Source of the DNA: JADFRG01 sp036986135 | GTDB taxonomy: Bacteria; Chloroflexota; Anaerolineae; Anaerolineales; E44-bin32 | Length of the DNA stretch: 64,000 nt | NCBI GenBank assembly: GCA_036986135.1 | Contig: BTQZ01000006.1 | Span: forward strand, 25,267 to 89,266 | Reading direction: 5' to 3' | Shown: positions 41,124-50,625 of the stretch, piece by piece | How positions within the stretch are numbered: the first letter of the stretch is position 1 | How the letters are laid out: every line of letters starts with the position of its first letter | Position numbers and translations under genes: made by a program | Notes under the pieces: generated by a model | The model's input: the letters and a program-made list of their open reading frames with translations, nothing else | What the model was told of the DNA's origin: nothing | Database searches by the model: none

Positions 41124-43271
41124 CTAGCGAGATTCCGCTCCTGGAAGCGCCTCGAGCTCTACCGAGTGGCCGGTGCGGAGCGATTCGACCACGGCAAACG
41201 TAGCCTGGGTCACGCCCACTAGCTCGTGGAGGGGAATGGGCGCCGGCCCACCCTGGCGAATAGCCGCGGTGAAGGCCTGCCAGATCGCCCGGTGGCCCTT
41301 GTCCTGTCGGGAGCTCATGTGTACCTTCTTTCCGCCACTCACCAATTCCAGACCACGGTAGTCGTCAAGCACCGCCACTCTACCGCCGCCGAAGGCTTCC
41401 ACACGTTCTTTCGGGTAGGCCCGATCGCCGCCGGCCAGGTAGTCCACGGCGCCGACGGAGCCGTCTGGGAAGCGAAATGAGATGTGCACGTTATCCCCTA
41501 GGCCGGCAGGGATCCCCTCCGCGCGCACTTGTTCAGGAAGAGCTCCAATCAAGAACGTCAGATAATCGATGAAGTGACAGGCCTCTCCAATGATGCGGCC
41601 CCCGCCCTGAGCTGGATCATGGGCCCAGTGATCGCTGGGCAGCGGCCCTGCATTCACTCGATAGTGCACGGACAGCGGTTCACCGGCCTGCGATAGGAAG
41701 TCGCGCATTTGGATGCCCATCGGGGCGAATCGGCGATTGAAGCCAACCGTCAGGAGACCTTCCGCCGATTTCAGCGCTTCCATCACGCGGTCTAGACCAC
41801 CCACATCGATCGCCAATGGTTTTTCGCAGAAGACGTGCTTTCCTGCACGTAGTGCATCCACCACCTGTTCCGCGTGCAGGTGATGGCGGGTCAGCACCGC
41901 CACGGTGTTGATGGTTTCATCCTGGATGACTTCCGCCGCTTCCGTCGAGGCGTAGGCGAAGCCGTAGCGCTTGCCGGCCTCGGCGGCGCTGACCCCGCCC
42001 CCGGTGGCCAGCCCGACGAGCTCGACCTCGTTCAAGCCCCTCAAGGCAGGAAAGGTCACGTTTCTTGCGAAATTCCCCGCGCCCAGTGCCCCCAGGCTCA
42101 CGAGGCGGTCCTTGCGGGCTCGATCCGACAGAGTCAGCCGCCGTTCCACAGGCGCCTGCTCTGCGTAAGTGAGCAGCACTCCGAGCGTGGGCTGACCGGA
42201 GCCGCCTGCGATCAGCTGATAGGCCTTCTCCGCCCTTTCGACGGGGAAACGATGCGAAATGAGCGGCGCAACACAGACTTTCTTGGCTGCGACCAATTCC
42301 AGGAAACCCTCGATATTCCTCCCTTCGGTCCAGCGTACGTATCCGATGGGGTAATCGATTCCCGATTGCTCATAGGTGGGATCATATCTGCCAGGGCCGT
42401 AGGAACGGGACACTACGAACTTAAGTTCCTTGTCGTAATAGGGCTTGCGTGGGATCTCCATGCCGACCACGCCTACCAGCACCACGCTGGCCCGATCGCG
42501 AGCCATCGTGGCTGCCAGCTCCAGCGGATCGTTATCGTCGCTATGGGCGCAGATCAGGATGGCATCGAATCCATCCCCGCTTGTGAAAGTGTGCCCTGTT
42601 TCGACCGCCTGCTCGCGGTCCGTTGCCGATCCACCGATCGCTTGCGCCAGCTCCACCCTTGCTGCATCGACATCCACACCGAGCGCCTCACATCCCGCCG
42701 CGCGTGCGATCTGCAGGGCAAGCTGGCCCAACAGCCCCAGCCCGATTACCGCCACCCGCTCCCCGACCTGCACTTCCGCCAGACGGAAGGCATGCAGTGC
42801 GACCGCGCCCAGCGTGGCGGCCGCCCCCGATTCAAAATCGACCGAGGCCGGCAACCGGGCAATCATCCTTTCCGGGACGACTGCGAACTCGGCGTGCACC
42901 GCGTGCCCGCCTGCGCAGGCCACTCGATCGCCCGGGCGTAGGCCGGTTAGCCGCTCGCCTAGTTCCTCAATCACACCCGCGGACGAATAGCCTAGCGGGA
43001 GCGGTTGATCCAGGCGGCTGCGGACCGCCTGCAGGGTGCTGAGCAGTCCATCCTTCCGCACCTTATCGAGGGTTTGACGCACCAGATCCGGGCGCGCGCG
43101 TGCCTTCCCGATCATTCCCTTGCCGGCAAATTCGATCACGGTACGCTCCGTGCCGGCCGAGATGAAGGAGGCCACGGTTCGGATGAGCGCGGTGCCGGGT
43201 GCGGGGCTGGGTACGGGCACCTCCAGCACTTCCGGCCGGTCGGATCGAAGGTCTTGCACGACTTGCTTCAT
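41124..43271 (-). CDS. Bi-domain oxidoreductase: zinc alcohol dehydrogenase fused to Gfo/Idh/MocA
   Basis: 715 residues. Residues 1-350 are a medium-chain alcohol dehydrogenase-like domain (PLGYSSAGVIEELGERLTGL; RVAVIGLGLLGQLALQIARA). Residues 380-715 are a Gfo/Idh/MocA dehydrogenase (LGALGAGNFARNVTFPAL; KHVFCEKPLAID). Structural zinc cysteines of the ADH part are not evident. Such fusions sit beside heparinase-type genes in many surface-glycan loci and likely oxidise or epimerise a nucleotide sugar. Located 28 bases upstream of the heparinase gene. Confidence 0.9.
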   Translation of the reverse strand: MKQVVQDLRSDRPEVLEVPVPSPAPGTALIRTVASFISAGTERTVIEFAGKGMIGKARARPDLVRQTLDKVRKDGLLSTLQAVRSRLDQPLPLGYSSAGVIEELGERLTGLRPGDRVACAGGHAVHAEFAVVPERMIARLPASVDFESGAAATLGAVALHAFRLAEVQVGERVAVIGLGLLGQLALQIARAAGCEALGVDVDAARVELAQAIGGSATDREQAVETGHTFTSGDGFDAILICAHSDDNDPLELAATMARDRASVVLVGVVGMEIPRKPYYDKELKFVVSRSYGPGRYDPTYEQSGIDYPIGYVRWTEGRNIEGFLELVAAKKVCVAPLISHRFPVERAEKAYQLIAGGSGQPTLGVLLTYAEQAPVERRLTLSDRARKDRLVSLGALGAGNFARNVTFPALRGLNEVELVGLATGGGVSAAEAGKRYGFAYASTEAAEVIQDETINTVAVLTRHHLHAEQVVDALRAGKHVFCEKPLAIDVGGLDRVMEALKSAEGLLTVGFNRRFAPMGIQMRDFLSQAGEPLSVHYRVNAGPLPSDHWAHDPAQGGGRIIGEACHFIDYLTFLIGALPEQVRAEGIPAGLGDNVHISFRFPDGSVGAVDYLAGGDRAYPKERVEAFGGGRVAVLDDYRGLELVSGGKKVHMSSRQDKGHRAIWQAFTAAIRQGGPAPIPLHELVGVTQATFAVVESLRTGHSVELEALPGAESR

Positions 43272-43287
43272 GATTCAGCCAGTGATT

Positions 43288-44502
43288 TTACAGGAGATCG
43301 AATGCCAGTACCTGCTCGTAAAAGGTCCCGGCGCGCTGCATGCCCTGCTCGTAGTCTGCGCGCTGCTCGATGAGTCGGATGTTTTCCGCCGCAGCTCGCT
43401 CCCTCATTTCGGCATCCTCGAGCGCCTGTGCGATAGCCTCCGCTACTTGATCGTTGCTCGCCGGGTCCACCAACGCGCCATTCTTGCCGTCTTCGATCCA
43501 CTCCCGGATCGATTGCAGATCTCCCACGACGGGATAGGCGCCACAGGCCATGGCTTCCAGCAGTGTATTCGGCGTGCCATCATGCTCGCTGGGCGATACA
43601 GATACTTGCGCCCTACGGAAGACCGCCGCCAGGTCCGATGGAGTTAGTTTGGGGAGCAGATGCACCGAGTCCCCGATCTGCAGCCGATCGATCCATTTTT
43701 CGGCCCTGCGCTGACCGGCCATATTTGGGCAGAGGAATGCCGCCGAAGGCACCCGCTGCAGGACCTTTGGAATCGCTCTGAAGAAGGTGTCGTTTCTCAC
43801 GTAGGCCCGGAAACCGCGTGGGTTGACGATCACCGGCGCCTCCGGCGCCAGCGAATCGAGGACACGCGTGAGCGCCGGATGATCGGAATGCCCCGGCGCG
43901 CCCGGGTAGAAGATGTCCCTTCGTACGCCGCCGTTTGTCGGCAACACCAACTGGGGTCGATTGCTGGCGAAGCCCCATTCCCAGGCCATTTCCTCATCGC
44001 GATGGTTGTCCGTGTGAAGCGCATCGGTCCGTAACAGCGTGCGTCGCGTGAGACCGCGCATCATGGGGGAGGCCGGCGCATGCAAGGTAAAGTCGTTGCC
44101 CCAAATCGAAACCAGGAGCGGCGGCTTCGAATGGGAGGCAGCGGCCAGGGCCCCCTCGAATGGGATGCGCATGGCATGCACCAGGTCGGGCTCAATCGTG
44201 GAGATCAATCTTCGCGCCCGTTTGGCGGCACGATTGACGGTGGCTGGCCCAAGCCAGTGGCGGATCAAAGTGCGCAGCCCGATGGTCCCTGAGGAGGTCA
44301 AGGCGCTGGGCCCTTTCCCGCTCCCCCTGCTGCGGCCCAAGCCGCTGAAGGCAACCGGAGCCGTATGGAGCGTCTTGAGGCCGTTGAGCTCCGGGCAGGC
44401 GAAGGTAGAGATCAGATGCACTTCGGATCCGCCGGTAATAAAGTAGCGGATCCAGCTGCGCGCAATCGGGCTCCTGCCGTCCGCGACGTACAGTATTCTC
44501 AA
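43288..44502 (-). CDS. Glycosyltransferase family 4
   Basis: 404 residues. N-terminal MRILYVADGRSPIARSWIRY, internal PLLVSIWGNDFTLHAP, and the donor-domain pattern VSVSPSEHDGTPNTLLEAMA with VVGDLQSIREWIEDGKNG, which carries the GT4 E-x7-E motif. Adds one sugar of the repeat unit in the cytoplasm. Acceptor and donor unknown. Confidence 0.9.
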   Translation of the reverse strand: MRILYVADGRSPIARSWIRYFITGGSEVHLISTFACPELNGLKTLHTAPVAFSGLGRSRGSGKGPSALTSSGTIGLRTLIRHWLGPATVNRAAKRARRLISTIEPDLVHAMRIPFEGALAAASHSKPPLLVSIWGNDFTLHAPASPMMRGLTRRTLLRTDALHTDNHRDEEMAWEWGFASNRPQLVLPTNGGVRRDIFYPGAPGHSDHPALTRVLDSLAPEAPVIVNPRGFRAYVRNDTFFRAIPKVLQRVPSAAFLCPNMAGQRRAEKWIDRLQIGDSVHLLPKLTPSDLAAVFRRAQVSVSPSEHDGTPNTLLEAMACGAYPVVGDLQSIREWIEDGKNGALVDPASNDQVAEAIAQALEDAEMRERAAAENIRLIEQRADYEQGMQRAGTFYEQVLAFDLL

Positions 44503-44593
44503 GACTGGCTCTCTCGGGGATGTTCACCCCGGGAAATCTCCCTGATTATCGCTCCGGCGCATGCGGCGTAGGGCCGGCTCGTGTACAAGGTCC

Positions 44594-45670
44594 TCACGGG
44601 TACCTCGCTCGGTTGACGGCATCTAGGAAGACCTCCGCCATGACCTCGATGTTCACTCGCTCAGCGACGATCCGGTGCGATGCCGCACCCATCTGCGGCA
44701 ACCGATCCGGATTTTCCAGCGCGATACGAAGCGCCTCGGTGAGCGCTTCCAGATCCCCGGGCGGAACGAGCCAGCCGTTATCGGCGCCGACCAGATCCCG
44801 CTGCGATCCGTCCGCCTCGGCCACGATGACCGGGAGCGCATGGGCCATCGCCTGCTGCACGGCCAATCCCCCCGTACCGGGCAGGACGAACAGGTCGGCC
44901 TGCTGGTAAATTGCCTCGAGTTCTTCCCCATGTTGTGCGCCCGTGAACTTTGTCCCTGGATATTCGCGCGCCGCCATGCGCTCAAGACTCGTCCGCGCCG
45001 GGCCGTCCCCGACGATCAATAGTTGCGGCTGCACTTCTTGAGCGCGACAGGCCTTCAACAGCAATTCCACGCGCTTGCGTTCCTGAAGGCGCCCTACAAA
45101 CAGCACACGCGGAAGGTCGGATATCGCCCGCGGCTCGAGCTCCACAGGGGGGCCCGTCATCGCATTCGGCGCGGTGAACACGCGCTCGGCTGGAAAACCC
45201 GCGCGCCGATATCCTTCCGCCCCCTGGGTGCTGTATGCGATCATGGCATCGAAGCGGCTCAGGTAGGATTTCCAGCGAGGCACCACACGGCCCAGACCCA
45301 GGCCCCAGCCGATTACCGGCCTGCCCTTCGCATGCATCCAGTCAATTGCCCGACCGCTGAACAGGCAGCGCGGGTTGGCCTCCATGATCAGCGCCTGGGG
45401 ATCCCAATTCTGAATCCACTCCATGATGTCGCGCTGCAAACACAGGTAAAGCGGACCGCCCAACAAGTGCAGGTTGCGGGCAGGCCACAGCTGGGTCTCG
45501 TTCAGGTTTGCTGCAGTCTGGAGCGCTTCGCTGGCTCTGGGTTTTCCGGCGTACAAGCTCAGGCCTTCTGTGCAGCGACTCGCCAGAAGGTCGAAGAACC
45601 CCACTCGATAGCTCGGCAGCACTCGCTGTTGGAGCGCAAGCCGCCCTTCGAATCGCGCTTGGACGGTCAT
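44594..45670 (-). CDS. Glycosyltransferase family 4
   Basis: 358 residues. VLFVGRLQERKRVELLLKAC and LLIVGDGPARTSLERMA are the classic GT4 donor-domain strands. DLFVLPGTGGLAVQQAMAHA followed by PVIVAEADGSQRDLV is the E-x7-E equivalent region, where the first Glu is replaced by Gly (PGTGG rather than PSxxE). That could alter metal-independent catalysis. Confidence 0.88.
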   Translation of the reverse strand: MTVQARFEGRLALQQRVLPSYRVGFFDLLASRCTEGLSLYAGKPRASEALQTAANLNETQLWPARNLHLLGGPLYLCLQRDIMEWIQNWDPQALIMEANPRCLFSGRAIDWMHAKGRPVIGWGLGLGRVVPRWKSYLSRFDAMIAYSTQGAEGYRRAGFPAERVFTAPNAMTGPPVELEPRAISDLPRVLFVGRLQERKRVELLLKACRAQEVQPQLLIVGDGPARTSLERMAAREYPGTKFTGAQHGEELEAIYQQADLFVLPGTGGLAVQQAMAHALPVIVAEADGSQRDLVGADNGWLVPPGDLEALTEALRIALENPDRLPQMGAASHRIVAERVNIEVMAEVFLDAVNRARYP

Positions 45671-45825
45671 GTTATTGCCGGTTTACCGTGCATGGAATGT
45701 AAGAGAGCGAAGAGCTACCCGATCTCGCTGCCATCGACAAAGTTGACTGCCGAACGGAGCTTCGCTGCTCATTTCGCAAATCCTTTGTGCAGAGTCTGGG
45801 TCATTCGATTGCCTGTGGATCGCTT

Positions 45826-46695
45826 CTAGGTGCCAGGTATCCCATGATCAACCGGGAGTGCAACCGCGTATGTCTTCCAACTCGTGATCTCCCCGAGTTC
45901 CGGATACCCGTCGCGCATGGCATGGAGCGCGTAGCCGGCCGAGGCCAGGATCTCCTGAACCGCTCCGGCGGCCTCCGGACCGTGTAGCTCTATCAGAATC
46001 GTCGGACGATCGTTCTTTAGCGCGCCGCTCATGCCCTCGAGCACTGCCGCCTCTCCGCCCTCCACATCGATCTTGATGAGCTCTGGCGGCGCCAGCTTGC
46101 CCTCTGCAATCCAGTCATCCAGTCCGATCACTTCCACCGTGATCTCTTCTTGATACGCTCCCGCCCTCCCCTTGGATGACTCGAGTTTCCCCATCGCCCC
46201 CGATCGATGAATAAGGAATTGTGATCGCTCTGCCCGGTCGCTCACGGCGGCCTCCACCACTCGCACGCGGGCCCCCTCTGGATTGAGCTCGATGTTCGTG
46301 CGAAGCCGGCTCACGTTTTCCGGCAGGGGCTCGAATGCCACAACCTGCCCTTGTGCCCCCACTGCGCGTGCCAATGCCAGACTAACGTAACCGATGTTTG
46401 CGCCGACATCATAAGTGACCATTCCGGGCTTGACCCAATGTTGAATCGCCTGCAGCACCGCCGGTTCGTAAGTTGCGAGCCACAGGTCCTTTTCTACACT
46501 AAGGTCAAGCTCCATCTTGAGACCCGCCAGCGGTCCCGCCGCCACTTCGATGGGAACGATGTCGCCAGGCGCTGCGCGTGTAAGCATAGACCGGATGGCA
46601 TTCGATATTGGGCCCAGTCGGTAGAGTGAATTGCGCGCTCCCTGGGGAAGCGCCCGGGCGATTCTGGCTGTGGCACGTACGAGATAGGAGGTCAA
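45826..46695 (-). CDS. FkbM family methyltransferase
   Basis: 289 residues. MVTYDVGANIGYVSLALARA is the FkbM motif I; VVAFEPLPENVSRLRTNIEL and ELIKIDVEGGEAAVLEGM (SAM and acceptor region) follow. These enzymes O-methylate sugars or polyketides and are common in polysaccharide loci, where they may cap or decorate chains. Confidence 0.9.
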   Translation of the reverse strand: MTSYLVRATARIARALPQGARNSLYRLGPISNAIRSMLTRAAPGDIVPIEVAAGPLAGLKMELDLSVEKDLWLATYEPAVLQAIQHWVKPGMVTYDVGANIGYVSLALARAVGAQGQVVAFEPLPENVSRLRTNIELNPEGARVRVVEAAVSDRAERSQFLIHRSGAMGKLESSKGRAGAYQEEITVEVIGLDDWIAEGKLAPPELIKIDVEGGEAAVLEGMSGALKNDRPTILIELHGPEAAGAVQEILASAGYALHAMRDGYPELGEITSWKTYAVALPVDHGIPGT

Positions 46696-46788
46696 GGTAT
46701 GCGCCTTATGAGTGCGTCAAGCGATCGATATCGCGACCCCGCCGCTCACCGATCTGGCATAGATGACGTCGAATCATGCTGGCTCTCG

Positions 46789-47823
46789 CTACCTGCCGTG
46801 AAGCGCTTCCAAGTACCCCTCCATCATGCGGTCCAGGCCGAATGCTTCCTCGGCTCGGGCTCGCGCGCCGGCGCGGTAGCGAGGCTGCCCCGCCAATACT
46901 ACGCGGGTGGCTTCCACCAGCCGCTTCACATCCGGCTGCTCCAGCTTCCAGGCGTCCCCGCCGTATGCAGTGAGGCGGCCAGACGATCCGGTGACCAGCT
47001 CGGGGAGCGCCCCCGTCTCGTAGGCAACCACCGGCAGCCCGCACGCCATCGCCTCGATGACCGCGTTGGGGCAGGCGGGATGAACGTCCCCGGCGAAGAG
47101 CACGTGGGCAGAGCGATCCAGGGCGGGGATGTCTGCCGGCTTAACGACGCCGCGCCAGTCCACAATCAACTCGCTCTCCGGGTCGATGGTCTGGCGCACG
47201 CGCCCGGGCACCTGGCCGGCGACCGTCAGCTCCACTTTCCGTCCGGTCTCCTGAGCCAACCGCTGAGCTAATTCAATCCCCGCCCGCAGTCCGATCTCGT
47301 ATCCGCCGGCGTAATTGCCTTCCACCATGAGCAAGCGGATGCGATCGTCCGGACGATCCTCGTCACCCTCCGGGGAGTACACGTCTAAGGGAACGCCGTT
47401 GTACACAACGCTGGAGGGCGCCGTTGCGGGGCCGTAGCGATCCTCCCACCAATCCTTGGCAAACCGGCTCTGATAGACCACGTGGTCCGCCAGACGATTT
47501 CTCACCCAGCGCAGGAGTAAGTTGTTTCGTTCAGCACGGAGATAGTGCCGGATTCCCGTACGGTGGCGCCGGTGCAGCCAGTTGATCCCGTTGAGGCGCT
47601 GTACGATCCGGCGGCCGCCACGGTGTGCTCGCCGCAGACCGATCAAATTACGGCTTCCCCCAATGACCAGAATCGGACCTCGGGGCTCATCTTTCAGCCC
47701 CCAGCCGACGGGAACCTGTCGGCGCTCCAGTTCCATGGCCATGCGGCGCTGGAAGGCCGCCGGTCCGGCCACGCCGGAGAGGCTAGTCGTGAAAGTGACG
47801 CTTCGGGGAATGGTCTTACTCAC
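46789..47823 (-). CDS. Glycosyltransferase family 4 (GT1/GT4-like)
   Basis: 344 residues. SRFAKDWWEDRYGPATAPSS with VVYNGVPLDVYSPEG is the linker between the two Rossmann domains. PACPNAVIEAMACGLPVVAY is the donor-site E-x7-E motif, followed by ELVTGSSGRL. MSKTIPRSVTFTTSLSGVAG at the N-terminus is the acceptor-domain glycine loop. Confidence 0.88.
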   Translation of the reverse strand: MSKTIPRSVTFTTSLSGVAGPAAFQRRMAMELERRQVPVGWGLKDEPRGPILVIGGSRNLIGLRRAHRGGRRIVQRLNGINWLHRRHRTGIRHYLRAERNNLLLRWVRNRLADHVVYQSRFAKDWWEDRYGPATAPSSVVYNGVPLDVYSPEGDEDRPDDRIRLLMVEGNYAGGYEIGLRAGIELAQRLAQETGRKVELTVAGQVPGRVRQTIDPESELIVDWRGVVKPADIPALDRSAHVLFAGDVHPACPNAVIEAMACGLPVVAYETGALPELVTGSSGRLTAYGGDAWKLEQPDVKRLVEATRVVLAGQPRYRAGARARAEEAFGLDRMMEGYLEALHGR

Positions 47824-47963
47824 ACATTTGCCACATTGTGTCCGAAAGTCAGCCGGCTAATCGAAGCACTCCTTCCAAGCAGACGGTCAGAAAGCCTGCA
47901 TTCTGTTGAGCGTAGGAGAGCTCAAGGCGTCTGTATGCCCGCACATCGAGCAAATTCGACCCG

Positions 47964-49091
47964 CTACGCAGGCTTCCCCTCCGCAGTCAGAAGCGCCTCG
48001 ACGATGCGTTCTGCGGCATGCCCATCGCCAAACGGATTCACGGCGGTGGCCATGTCGGCGTGGGCCTTCTCATCATCCATCAGCCGGCGTACTTCGCTGA
48101 CGATCCGATCGGTATCGGTGCCAACCAAGAGGGCGGTTCCCGCTTCAATGGCCTCCGGCCGCTCGGTTCGTTCCCGCATTACCAATACCGGCGTTCCCAG
48201 TCCGGGCGCCTCCTCCTGAATTCCCCCTGAGTCGGTGAGGATGATGTGAGCGCGCTTGATCAGATGCACCATGGGCAAATAAGCCAAGGGCTCGATCAAA
48301 TGGATGTTGGGTACATCGGAGAGCATGCGCTTTGCCGGCTCCTGCACCCTGGGATTCAGGTGAACGGGGTAGATCAGGTGCGCGCGTCCTTCGTAGTGCT
48401 GCGCGATTTCCCTCAGCGCCTTAAAAATGCGTCCCAAAGGCTCTCCGAAGTTCTCTCTGCGATGGGCGGTGACCAGAATGATCGTCTCGTGCTCAAGGCC
48501 GGCCAACGGACCTGCGAATAGGTCGACCGGCCGCTCGATCACGACATTCAGCGCATCGATCACGGTGTTACCCGTCACGACGATCCTTTCGGGGGGCACG
48601 GATTCACTCAGCAGGTTGTCCTGAGCCCGCGCGGTGGGTGCGAAATGTAGATCTGCCACCGCTCCGAGCACCCGGCGGTTGATTTCTTCAGGAAAGGGCT
48701 GGTACTTGTCGCCGGTTCGAAGCCCGGCTTCCACATGGCCCACCTTCACACGGTGGTAGTACGCCAGCAGGGCGGCGCTCATCACCGTGGTCGTATCGCC
48801 CTGCACGAGCACCCAGTCTGGCTGGACCGAATCAATGACGGGTTCGAGCCCCAAAAAAACGTTCGCCGTAAGTTCGTTGAGCGGTTGGGCGGGCACCATG
48901 ATGTCGAGATCGTAGTCGGGATGGATGTCGAAGAGGTCCAGGACCTGGTCCAGCATCTCCCGATGCTGAGCGGTGATGCAGACGATCGACTCGACGGAGG
49001 GGGATTCGCTCAACCGCTGGAGGACCGGAGCCATCTTAATCGCTTCCGGCCGCGTGCCGAAGATCGACAGCGCGCGAAGCGCCTCAGACAT
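47964..49091 (-). CDS. wecB: UDP-N-acetylglucosamine 2-epimerase (non-hydrolysing)
   Basis: 375 residues from ATG 49091. SIFGTRPEAIKMAPVLQRL is the invariant N-terminal motif. VEAGLRTGDKYQPFPEEINR (catalytic Asp/Glu/His region), TVIDAL and ILTDSGGIQEEAPGLGTPV are all present. Converts UDP-GlcNAc to UDP-ManNAc. It follows the dehydrogenase gene after 32 bases, forming the UDP-ManNAcA pathway. Confidence 0.95.
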   Translation of the reverse strand: MSEALRALSIFGTRPEAIKMAPVLQRLSESPSVESIVCITAQHREMLDQVLDLFDIHPDYDLDIMVPAQPLNELTANVFLGLEPVIDSVQPDWVLVQGDTTTVMSAALLAYYHRVKVGHVEAGLRTGDKYQPFPEEINRRVLGAVADLHFAPTARAQDNLLSESVPPERIVVTGNTVIDALNVVIERPVDLFAGPLAGLEHETIILVTAHRRENFGEPLGRIFKALREIAQHYEGRAHLIYPVHLNPRVQEPAKRMLSDVPNIHLIEPLAYLPMVHLIKRAHIILTDSGGIQEEAPGLGTPVLVMRERTERPEAIEAGTALLVGTDTDRIVSEVRRLMDDEKAHADMATAVNPFGDGHAAERIVEALLTAEGKPA

Positions 49092-49123
49092 CTGACCTTT
49101 TGCTCCCGAGGGCGCCGAGCACC

Positions 49124-50407
49124 TCAAGCATCCGGCGTCCCGACTCCCAGCGTGTGGATTTCGAATCCGGCTGCTCGCCAGGAGTTCGCTTCCCAGGCGC
49201 CACGCAGATCCACCGCCACGCGTCCCGTCATCGCCTGGGCGACCTGGCGCGGGTCGAGTTCCACAAACTCGCGGTGGTTCACCAGGAGGGCGACCGCATC
49301 CGCTCCTTCCAAGGTGGCCTCCAGGGAGTGCTCTGCCGCTGCTCCTTCGATAGATGCTTCCTGAGCATAGGGCTCGAAAGTATGTACTTCGGCGCCGCCC
49401 GCCACCAAGCGGGCCACGATCTTGATGGCGGGGCTTAGACGCAGATCGCCGACGTTGGACTTATAGGAGAGCCCGAGCGCGGCGATGCGTTTGCCGCTGA
49501 GACCTTCCAGCGCCCGCTCAATGAGCTCTGCCGAGTGCGCGGGCTGCCCGTCATTTACCGCCATGGCCTGCTGAATGAGCGGAGTAAGTTCCGGCGTGGC
49601 TTCGACGAGAAACCAGGGATCGACCGCGATGCAGTGTCCACCAACCCCGGGTCCGGGCTGAAGAATCTCCACCCGCGGATGCCGGTTGGCCAGGCGAATG
49701 GCTTCCCAGACGTCCACACCCAGCCGCTCGGCCAGCTGCGAGAATTCGTTCGCCACGGCGATGTTGATGTCCCGATAGGTGTTTTCCATCAGCTTGACCG
49801 TCTCCGCCGTCGTAGCGTCGGTCAGCAGTATCTCTCCTTCGACGAAGGCACGATATAGATCTCTTCCCGCAGCTGCGGAGGCGGCATCGATGCCGCCGAT
49901 CACGCGGACGTTACCCACCAGCTCCAGCAAGATGCGGCCCGGCAGCGCTCGCTCCGGAGTGTAAGCCAGGAAGAAATCGTGGCCGGCCGCCAATCCGGAG
50001 CGTTCAAGTACGGGAGCGATACGGTCGAGCGTGGTGCGCGGTGGGCAGGTCGATTCCAGCATCACCAGATTGCCCTTGCGCAGATGGGGAACGATGGCCT
50101 CCGCCGCCTCCACCACGTGGCTCAAATCGGCCTTATTATCTGCTGTGACCGGGGTTGGCACGGCGATGACAAAGGCCTCTGCCTCTTCGGGGCGATCGGT
50201 CAGCGTCAGGTTTCCCGAACCGAGCGCTTCCTGAGCCAGCTCATGCAGCCCGGGCTCCTGGATGTGTATCTGGCCCGCCTTCAAGCTGTTCAGCACCTTT
50301 TGATCTACGTCCACTCCAATGACCCTGAGGCCAGACCGGGCAAAGGAGCTGGCGGTGGGCAAACCGATGTAACCTAACCCAAGCACACAGACGCTCTGGA
50401 ATCGCAC
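49124..50407 (-). CDS. wecC: Nucleotide-sugar dehydrogenase (UDP-N-acetyl-D-mannosamine dehydrogenase type)
   Basis: 427 residues from GTG 50407 (GGGAGAGG five bases upstream; the longer frame to 50605 is not homologous). NAD-binding VCVLGLGYIGLPTASSF, VPTPVTADNKADLSHV, LVMLESTCPPRTT, and the catalytic cysteine in GGHCIAVDPWFLVEA. With WecB it makes UDP-ManNAcA, so the glycan likely contains mannosaminuronic acid. Probably the first gene of the polysaccharide operon. Confidence 0.93.
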   Translation of the reverse strand: MRFQSVCVLGLGYIGLPTASSFARSGLRVIGVDVDQKVLNSLKAGQIHIQEPGLHELAQEALGSGNLTLTDRPEEAEAFVIAVPTPVTADNKADLSHVVEAAEAIVPHLRKGNLVMLESTCPPRTTLDRIAPVLERSGLAAGHDFFLAYTPERALPGRILLELVGNVRVIGGIDAASAAAGRDLYRAFVEGEILLTDATTAETVKLMENTYRDINIAVANEFSQLAERLGVDVWEAIRLANRHPRVEILQPGPGVGGHCIAVDPWFLVEATPELTPLIQQAMAVNDGQPAHSAELIERALEGLSGKRIAALGLSYKSNVGDLRLSPAIKIVARLVAGGAEVHTFEPYAQEASIEGAAAEHSLEATLEGADAVALLVNHREFVELDPRQVAQAMTGRVAVDLRGAWEANSWRAAGFEIHTLGVGTPDA

Positions 50408-50625
50408 TCGAACCTCTCCCGACAGCGGGCGCTTATTATGACATAAACGGGCGTGACCCTCGGCCGCGGCCGGGGTTCCCCTTGTAAGGAAGGGTCCCTG
50501 TCCGTCCGAAAGACCGCTTACTGGGAGCTCCAACAGCCGGACTGGATATGGATGAGACTTCCGCTCGCTCCGGATGGAATCGAGAACGCGCGAGGTTGCG
50601 CGCAAAGCGAAGGAGATGAAATGCT

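Noticed and set aside
41874..42941. 355-codon plus-strand open frame over the bi-domain oxidoreductase
   Set aside because: Antisense shadow; the opposite strand has two well-defined dehydrogenase domains.
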